64,000 nt of DNA, taken from the NCBI GenBank assembly GCA_963815535.1, contig CAWFGS010000003.1, forward strand, positions 1 to 64,000, given 5' to 3'. This DNA comes from CAWFGS01 sp963815535. GTDB taxonomy: Bacteria > Pseudomonadota > Alphaproteobacteria > Sphingomonadales > Sphingomonadaceae. The notes under the pieces are model-generated. The model was not told the DNA's origin. It did no database searches and saw only the letters and a program-made list of their open reading frames with translations. Position numbers and translations under genes: made by a program. This document shows positions 58,534 to 64,000 of this stretch, piece by piece; position 1 is the first letter of the stretch; each line of letters begins with the position of its first letter.

Positions 58534-59920
58534 TCAGCGCAACGCGGGCTCGCGTGTCGTTACGGCATGGCGCGGACCGTGCCGTTTATTCGGTGCGGCA
58601 TCGGGGGCACGCACCAATTCGAGGCGCTTGCAATAGGTCCACAGCGCGCATTGCAGACCGATCAGCATCAGGATGAAGGGTTGATAGGCGATGCCCTGGA
58701 ACAGCGATCCGACCAGATAGACGATCTGCCCCGTCTGCAACGCACTGGCGAGCGGGGCCAGCCATGTCTCGCCCGTGCCATTCCTGTTGCGCCATCGCCG
58801 CCGCAGCCGTTCCATCTGCCACACGCCCGTCAGTTGCAGCAGCAGCCACAGCGTCAGGCCGGGCCAGCCCTGTTCGCCCAGCATTTCGAACGGCGCCGAA
58901 TGATAGGCACGCGCCTCGTCCACGACTTCGCGATATTCCACGCTGGTCGTGTTCCCTTCCCCTTCCGACCACCGGCATGTCGTACGTGAAACGGTTGCCG
59001 AGATAGGCGTTGAACCCGCCGCCGAGCGGATGTTCTCCGGCATAATCCAAAGTCCAGCTCCACACCGCAACCCGTGTGGAGGCGGATTCGTCCCCCGCCG
59101 GGCTGCCCAATGTCGCCATCCGTTCGTAATAGCTCGCGGGCAGAAACGGCAGCGCCGCCAGACCCAGCGCCGCACCCGCGACGATGAAGGTCAATCGCCG
59201 TTTCGCATCGCGCAGGGCCAGCACGCCAAGCGCCGCGATGCACAGCAGCCCCGTGCGCGCTTCCGTTCCGATCGGCAGCAGCAGGCAAGCGAAGATCAGG
59301 GCATATGCGAACGCCTTCACTCGCCAGTCGGGCGCGAAGACCGTGCCGTGGCGGGTGAACCAGATAATCAATGGAATGATGGAAATGGCGACGGTCGCCA
59401 GCGTGCTCGATTCATAAAGGCCGCTATTGTCGTTGACGAAGAAATACAGGCTTTCATACCCGCCCCCGCCCGCCGCGGTTTTCAGCCCGGCACTGATGAT
59501 GATCGCGCTGACCGTCAGCACCATGATCAGCGCCGCCCCCTCCAGCCGCAATCGCGTGGTTAGCGTCAGGGGCAAAAAGATCGCGAACACCAACGCTTTC
59601 CAGACCCATTCCCATTTCTCCAGCGCCGCTTCGGGAAATTCGGCCCCCGCCGTCGTGAACGCGCAATAGGCGAGCAGGGCCAGCATCAGCCCCTGCCGGA
59701 ACGTGAAACCCGCGCCGCGTTTCGGATCGGATAGCAGCCAGCCGCCGAATGCGGCGCAGAACGCGATCAGCGAAATCGGCAGAGCCGGGGTCAGCGTCCA
59801 GCCGATTTTCTGCGGCGCGAGGATATCGATATAGAGATACGCCAGCACCCATACGAACGGCCGGCGGATGCCGACGACCAGAAACGCCATCACGAAGGCG
59901 AACAGCGCCAGATCAAGCAT
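58534..59920 (-). CDS. Exosortase A-associated putative O-glycosylation ligase (Wzy/WaaL-like)
   Basis: Polytopic O-antigen-ligase-like protein. Start ATG 59920: ALFAFVMAFLVVGIRRPFVW and LAYLYIDILAPQKIGW, the hallmark start of the exosortase-A O-ligase family. Ten or so hydrophobic helices follow (LISLIAFCAAFGGWLL, LVFAIFLPLTLTTRL and others), with the periplasmic loop DYAGEHPLGGGFNAYLGNRF and the arginine-rich end. After a frameshift near 58965 it continues YREVVDEARAYHSAPFEMLG, with the EMLGEQG motif of the family. Known association: exosortase A/EPS loci where PEP-CTERM proteins are processed. Exosortase itself is not in the window. Confidence 0.85.
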
Positions 59921-60136
59921 CGCGCGCGCCCTGCGTGATCGTCCGGTTGCGGGCTGGCGTGGGCTTGGAAGAGGAGGCCGTGTCGGAGCGTGGGCGGAAA
60001 CCGCGTTTTCGGGGTGCGGGCAGTGCGGGATCCTCGTCCAGCGCGTCGTCGCCGGACAAGCGCCACAATGCGATCACGATCAGGCCATGCGCCAGCGCCA
60101 GGGCGAAATAATCGATCAATGCTTGCGACCGGACAT
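59913..60136 (-). CDS. Small membrane protein in the exosortase-associated locus
   Basis: About 74 residues. Hydrophobic segment LIDYFALALAHGLIVIALWR, then an acidic stretch SGDDALDEDPALP and a basic C-terminal tail (RKRGFRPRSDTASSSK). The stop (59913-59915) overlaps the ligase start by eight bases, so the two are likely coupled. ATG 60136 (MSGRK) lies one frame away, so a one-base error is assumed; otherwise the frame remains open to 60197. Not recognised, but composition and position argue for a real gene. Confidence 0.55.
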
Positions 60137-60244
60137 GATGGCGCGATGAACCCCGTGGCCGCGCCGGAATGGCCGGACCGATGCGATCGCCTATCACCGG
60201 GCGGTTGACGCGGCGTTAAGCCTATCGTGGCAAATATGCCCGCC

Positions 60245-61490
60245 ATGACCGCCGCGCCCCTGAAAATCCTGCACGTCCTCGACCATTCGCTGCCGCTGCA
60301 CAGCGGCTACACCTTCCGCACGCGCGCCATCATGAAATCGCTGGAGGCCGCGGGAACGCAGGTGCGCGGCGTGACCGGGCAGCGGCAGGAAGGGCGGCAG
60401 ACGGACGCTCTCGACCATGAGGACGGACTGCAATTCTATCGCACCGACGGCGAACCGTACGGACCGGCGGGTTTGCGCGAATGGCGCGAGATCGCGGCGT
60501 TCGCGCGTAGTATCGACGGTGCGATCGCCGATTGGCGGCCGGACATCCTGCACGCGCATTCGCCCGCGATCTGCGGCCTGGCGGCGCTGCGGGCGGCGCG
60601 GCGGCATGACCTGCCGCTGGTCTATGAAATCCGCGCATTCTGGGAAGATGCCGCCGTCGGCAATCTGACGGGCCGTGAAGGATCGGTAAAATACCGCATG
60701 ACTCGCGCGTTGGAAAACCGGGTGGTGGCGGGCGCGGATGCGATTTTCACAATCTGCAACGGCTTGCGCGACGATCTGATCGGCCGCGGCGTTGCGGCGG
60801 ACAAGATCGGCGTGTCCCCCAACGGCGTCGATATGGCGATGTTCGGAACCCCGCCCGCGCGCGATGGGGCGCTGTCGGCGCAACTGGAACTTGGGCAGGG
60901 GCCGGTCATCGGCTTCATCGGCAGCTTCTACGATTATGAAGGGCTGGACGATCTGATTGCGGCGATGGCGCAAATTCGTGCCGAAATCCCCGATGCACAA
61001 TTGCTGTTGGTGGGCGGCGGGCCGATGGACGACGCCCTGCGCGCGGGCGCAGCGGCCAGCGGCGCGGCACAGGCCATTCATTTCACCGGGCGCGTTCCCC
61101 ATGGCGAGGTCGAGCGGTATTATTCCCTGATCGACATCCTCGCCTATCCGCGCAAGGCAAGCCGGCTGACGCATCTGGTCACCCCGCTCAAACCATTGGA
61201 GGCGATGGCGCAGCGGCGGCTGGTCGCGGCCAGCGATGTCGGCGGCCACCGCGAACTGATCAGTGGACGGCGAAACGGGCGTGCTGTTTCCCGCCGACGA
61301 CCCGACTGCGATGGCGGGCAGCCTGATCGCCCTGATCGCGGCGCGCGGGCAATGGCCCGCCATGCGCGAGCGTGCCGCCGCCCATGTCGCGGCCAACCAC
61401 GATTGGGCGCGAAATATTTATCGTTATCAATCCGTTTACCATCGCTTGCTAGACGAACGGTCAACAAGGTTCGTCCCAGCCGCCGCGTAA
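60245..61490 (+). CDS. Exosortase A-associated glycosyltransferase (Daro_2409-type, GT4 fold)
   Basis: Cytoplasmic glycosyltransferase for exopolysaccharide assembly. N-terminus LKILHVLDHSLPLHSGYTFR is the hallmark of the exosortase-A-associated family. Further motifs: VYEIRAFWEDAAVGNLTGRE, VSPNGVDMAMFGTPP, GPVIGFIGSFYDYEGLDDLI (GT-B donor fold) and TGRVPHGEVERYYSLIDILA. YPRKASRLTHLVTPLKPLEA is the E/EX7E-like donor site. A frameshift near 61262 separates GGHRELI from MDGETGVLFPADDPTAMAGS. About 413 residues. ATG 60245 is a guess; GTG 60227 and ATG 60236 are alternatives. Divergent from the O-ligase. Confidence 0.87.
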
Positions 61491-61532
61491 CATGCGAAGG
61501 CCAGGGGCGAATGGAACAGGGATCGACGCAAC

Positions 61533-63182
61533 GTGGTGACACCAAATTCCTTTATTGAACGGCTGTCGGCCACGGATGGCAGCGACGCCAATCGCAGCGC
61601 GCCCATCAGCGCGCACCCGCTGTTTCCCGCCATCGTCGCGCTGTGGTTCGCGGCCCTGTTCGGGTTGGGCACGTTCGTGCTGCCCAGCGCCCTGTTCGAA
61701 AGGCTGGTCACCGCGATCAACCTGCCGTCCCTGATCGCATCGACCGCCCCGCCGCTGGGCTTCACCGCGCATCTGATGATCGCTTGCGCCGCCGCGATCG
61801 CCGGTGCGGCTGCGGGATATCTGCTTGCCCGCAAAGTGAGTGGCAACATGGTTCCCGCGCCCAAACGCAGCCGCCGCCCGGTGCAATCCCACCCCGCGCC
61901 GTTTTCCGCCGGACGGCCCGTCAACCGCCCGATTTCCGCAATGGAGGAACTGGGATCGCAAGGGCTGGACGAACCGGTTGCCGATGCGCCGAAGCAGGAC
62001 GGTTCCGGCGCGAAACAAGAAAATCTGAACGGCCGCCGCCGCCGCCTGTCCGTTACCGACGAAAACGCCCGCAGCGATTATCTGGTGGATGTGCCGCTGC
62101 CCGGCGCGGACCCCTATGCCGCCGACTACACGCCCGACACGGCGGCCATCGATCCCGCGCAAGACCAGGTGTTCAAGCCGGCGTTCGATGCTGCCAGCGA
62201 TACAAATAACGAAGAAGCTTTGGATTTGACCACGATGGAAACCGCCCCGACATTCGAAACGAACTTCGTGGCAGACGACGCCGACGCCGTGGCCGAGTTT
62301 GCCGCGCAAACCGCAGAACTGGCGAATGTCGCGCAGCCTGCGCCCCATCATACCGCACCTGACGGCTCATCGTTGAACGACCTCGACATGGTCGCGTTGG
62401 TCGAACGGTTTGCCCATGCGCTGAAATCCCATCGCGACCGCGAGGAAACGGCGCGCGCCGAAGCGGAAGCACAAGAGCGAGACCGTGCCGAAGCTGCCGC
62501 GCGCGAAGCCGATGCACCGCTCAACCTGCCGTCCTTCGGTTCCCTCGCTGCAACCGATGCGTCATCACAGAACGCTGCCGCATCTTCACCCGCTCCGAAC
62601 CCGAAGGTCGAGGCGGAGCCCACCCCCGATTTCGCCGCATTGAGCGCAATTCCCGATTTCCTGCGCCCGATCGCCGCCGACAATGGCGGGCTGGACGGCG
62701 ACACCCATGATGATGATGACGACGATGTGTTGGATCTGTCCTTCCCTTCCTTCGCCGCTCCGCCGGAATCGGTCAGTGACAATGGCAGCGACGATGGTGA
62801 CAGCGATGACGATATCGCCGCACAGGATGAACCGGGCGCTGCGTTTCTCCTGTCAATGCCGTCGCGCAGTCAGCCGCCGCGCGAATTCGTGCGGATCGAG
62901 GATGGCGACATTGATGACGCCGACGTCGGCGAAGACGCCTTGCCCGAATCCGTGGTCGTGTTCCCGAATGCGGAGAAGTCGGCTTCGCGGCCACCCGAAC
63001 CGGTGGAATTCACGCCCGAACATACGCAGATCGCGAACATACCCGCAACCATCGACGATGAAACCGATGCCACTCCCGCATCGCCGACCCCCATGTTCCA
63101 AAGTACGCAACGCCCGGCCCCCAGTGAAACGGAACAGGCGCTTCGCAATGCGCTGGAAAAACTGCAACGCATGAGCGGGTAG
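61533..63182 (+). CDS. Large acidic membrane-anchored protein of unknown function
   Basis: Intact, 549 residues. Two adjacent hydrophobic helices near the N-terminus (FPAIVALWFAALFGLGTFVL and LMIACAAAIAGAAAGYLLAR) form a hairpin anchor. A basic linker (PAPKRSRRPVQSHPAPFSA) follows, then some 400 residues rich in Asp, Glu, Ala and Pro with no enzyme motif. There is a short charged helix (RDREETARAEAEAQERDRAE), an acidic run (DTHDDDDDDVLDLS) and a C-terminal amphipathic helix ETEQALRNALEKLQRM. Probably intrinsically disordered, perhaps a scaffold or cell-envelope tether. Two GTG codons at 61533/61536 are possible starts. Upstream of gltB by 222 bases. Confidence 0.72.
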   Translation: MVTPNSFIERLSATDGSDANRSAPISAHPLFPAIVALWFAALFGLGTFVLPSALFERLVTAINLPSLIASTAPPLGFTAHLMIACAAAIAGAAAGYLLARKVSGNMVPAPKRSRRPVQSHPAPFSAGRPVNRPISAMEELGSQGLDEPVADAPKQDGSGAKQENLNGRRRRLSVTDENARSDYLVDVPLPGADPYAADYTPDTAAIDPAQDQVFKPAFDAASDTNNEEALDLTTMETAPTFETNFVADDADAVAEFAAQTAELANVAQPAPHHTAPDGSSLNDLDMVALVERFAHALKSHRDREETARAEAEAQERDRAEAAAREADAPLNLPSFGSLAATDASSQNAAASSPAPNPKVEAEPTPDFAALSAIPDFLRPIAADNGGLDGDTHDDDDDDVLDLSFPSFAAPPESVSDNGSDDGDSDDDIAAQDEPGAAFLLSMPSRSQPPREFVRIEDGDIDDADVGEDALPESVVVFPNAEKSASRPPEPVEFTPEHTQIANIPATIDDETDATPASPTPMFQSTQRPAPSETEQALRNALEKLQRMSG

Positions 63183-63404
63183 TTACGATTTGCGTCACAT
63201 AGATGCCCTTCGGTTCGGGCAAAGCATTATTGCCTGTTCGCAGTTGCAATAATCACTTCATGTCGGCAATGCCGTTCCAAACGACATAAAACCTGCGTCC
63301 CCGCGCAGAATGGTGTTTGGAAACGCAAGGCTCACCCCGTCGCCCCTTCCCCCACAAGGGTCGCGTGCGAAGGTCATGGCCACTGACAGGAATGGAGCCG
63401 CCCG
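63183..63404. other. Intergenic region upstream of gltB
   Basis: 222 bases between the acidic membrane-protein gene and gltB, which must carry the gltB promoter. Low-complexity AT-richer stretch near 63225-63280. I see no clear hairpin or named operator. Confidence 0.4.
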
Positions 63405-64000
63405 ATGGGTCTGCCCGATCGCCAGGGATTGTACGATCCCCGCAACGAACACGACGCCTGCGGTGTCGGCATGGTCGCGCATATCAAGGGTGAACGCAGC
63501 CACGCCATCGTCACGCAGGCGTTGGAAATCCTGTCCAACATCGATCATCGCGGCGCCGTCGGCGCGGATCCGCTGCTGGGCGATGGGGCGGGCATCCTGC
63601 TGCAGATCCCCGATCCGCTGCTGCGTGCATGGGCGGGCGATGCCGGGCTGACCCTGCCCCAGCCCGGCGAATACGCCGTCGCGCAATGTTTCATGCCGCA
63701 GGACCGTGCCGCGCGCGATTTCGTGACGCAGCAGTTGGAAAAATTCATCGTCAAGGAAGGGCAGACGGTAATCGGCTGGCGCGACGTGCCCACCACGCTG
63801 GCCGGTCTGGGCAAGGCGGTGGTGGATTCCATGCCGGTCATGCGTCAATGCATCGTCGGACGCGGGCCCGATTGCGCGGATCAGGACGCCTTCGAACGCA
63901 AGCTGGTGGTAATCCGCAAACAGACGTTGAACCCGCTGGCGGCTTTGGCGGACAAGCACGATCTGCCCGGCCTGACGCAAACCTACATCCCCAGCTTTTC
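63405..64000 (+). CDS. gltB: Glutamate synthase, large subunit (partial, 3' end outside window)
   Basis: NADPH-dependent GOGAT alpha subunit, making glutamate from 2-oxoglutarate and glutamine. The first 198 residues are visible and clean. ATG 63405 begins MGLPDRQGLYDPRNEHDACG. The class II amidotransferase domain starts with the propeptide followed by the nucleophilic Cys (HDACGVGMVAHI). NIDHRGAVGADPLLGDGAGI is the diagnostic glutamine-binding loop. The sequence runs off the window end. Works downstream of GlnD-PII control in nitrogen assimilation. Confidence 0.95.
   Translation, partial: MGLPDRQGLYDPRNEHDACGVGMVAHIKGERSHAIVTQALEILSNIDHRGAVGADPLLGDGAGILLQIPDPLLRAWAGDAGLTLPQPGEYAVAQCFMPQDRAARDFVTQQLEKFIVKEGQTVIGWRDVPTTLAGLGKAVVDSMPVMRQCIVGRGPDCADQDAFERKLVVIRKQTLNPLAALADKHDLPGLTQTYIPSF

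Noticed and set aside
1..64000. tRNA, rRNA, CRISPR array, prophage or insertion sequence
   Set aside because: No tRNA cloverleaf arms, repeat-spacer pattern, transposase or integrase motif was seen in reading both strands; a dedicated RNA-gene scan was not possible here.

Overview
The window is a GC-rich chromosomal segment of an alphaproteobacterium, most likely order Sphingomonadales and probably an Erythrobacteraceae-like lineage. The grounds are a TonB-dependent receptor, an L33/LolA/exonuclease III/RibA/Psd housekeeping neighbourhood, a LexA site of the alphaproteobacterial GTTC-N7-GTTC type, exosortase-A-associated genes and the general protein flavour. I see no insertion sequence, prophage, CRISPR array, rRNA or tRNA gene. 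The taxonomic call is inference from gene content, not from a search.

Caveat for every entry: about half of the genes are cut by single-base frameshifts. They affect unrelated essential genes (lgt, glnD, ftsK, psd, ribA), and in each the family motifs continue in the next frame. The simplest reading is uncorrected indel errors in the assembly, not pseudogenes. I therefore annotate whole genes across the shifts and give approximate shift positions. Several blocks are clean (about 26.1-29.1, 30.8-34.8, 45.8-46.7 and 47.5-56.6 kb).

Layout. 0-5.1 kb: lgt (minus, partial), an acyl-CoA synthetase and glnD. 5.4-12.2 kb: a TonB receptor, a YggS-type PLP protein divergent from a ThiE-like protein, an inverted-repeat element and ftsK. 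12.3-14.9 kb: an MHYT-GGDEF-EAL c-di-GMP enzyme overlapping a BLUF photoreceptor gene by four bases. 14.9-19.0 kb: an SOS-type Y-family polymerase behind a LexA box, then pstS and an OprP-like phosphate porin (minus). 19.1-22.1 kb: alanine dehydrogenase and a 7TM GGEEF diguanylate cyclase. 22.1-27.9 kb: a coupled minus operon (oligopeptidase B-like, thioesterase, Old Yellow Enzyme) divergent from an aminopeptidase P. 28-34.8 kb: a GST, a HerA-like ATPase, fused pabB-pabC, an RluA-type synthase, arfB, rpmG and lolA. 35.2-41.2 kb: xthA, ribA, psd, a DksA-like zinc finger, a beta-helix protein and recQ. 41.3-46.7 kb: two small lipoproteins, then a tight four-gene acyl-CoA catabolic operon (acyl-CoA dehydrogenase, family III CoA-transferase, thiolase, FAS1-like/MaoC hydratase). 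46.7-52.3 kb: ppk2, phhA, a small acidic lipoprotein, a GlsB-like protein, uppP and an M13 peptidase. 52.5-58.5 kb: an ABC exporter, PHA depolymerase, a TupA-like ATP-grasp protein, a second thiolase and a MaoC hydratase. 58.5-63.2 kb: exosortase-A-associated O-glycosylation ligase and glycosyltransferase genes, divergent, with a small membrane-protein gene between them, then a large acidic unknown membrane protein. 63.4 kb to the end: the start of gltB.

Themes: nitrogen control and assimilation (glnD, ald, gltB), phosphate and polyphosphate (pstS, porin, ppk2), carbon storage and acyl-CoA use (phaZ, thiolases, hydratases), c-di-GMP and light signalling, and envelope and polysaccharide assembly (lgt, lolA, uppP, psd, exosortase-associated genes).
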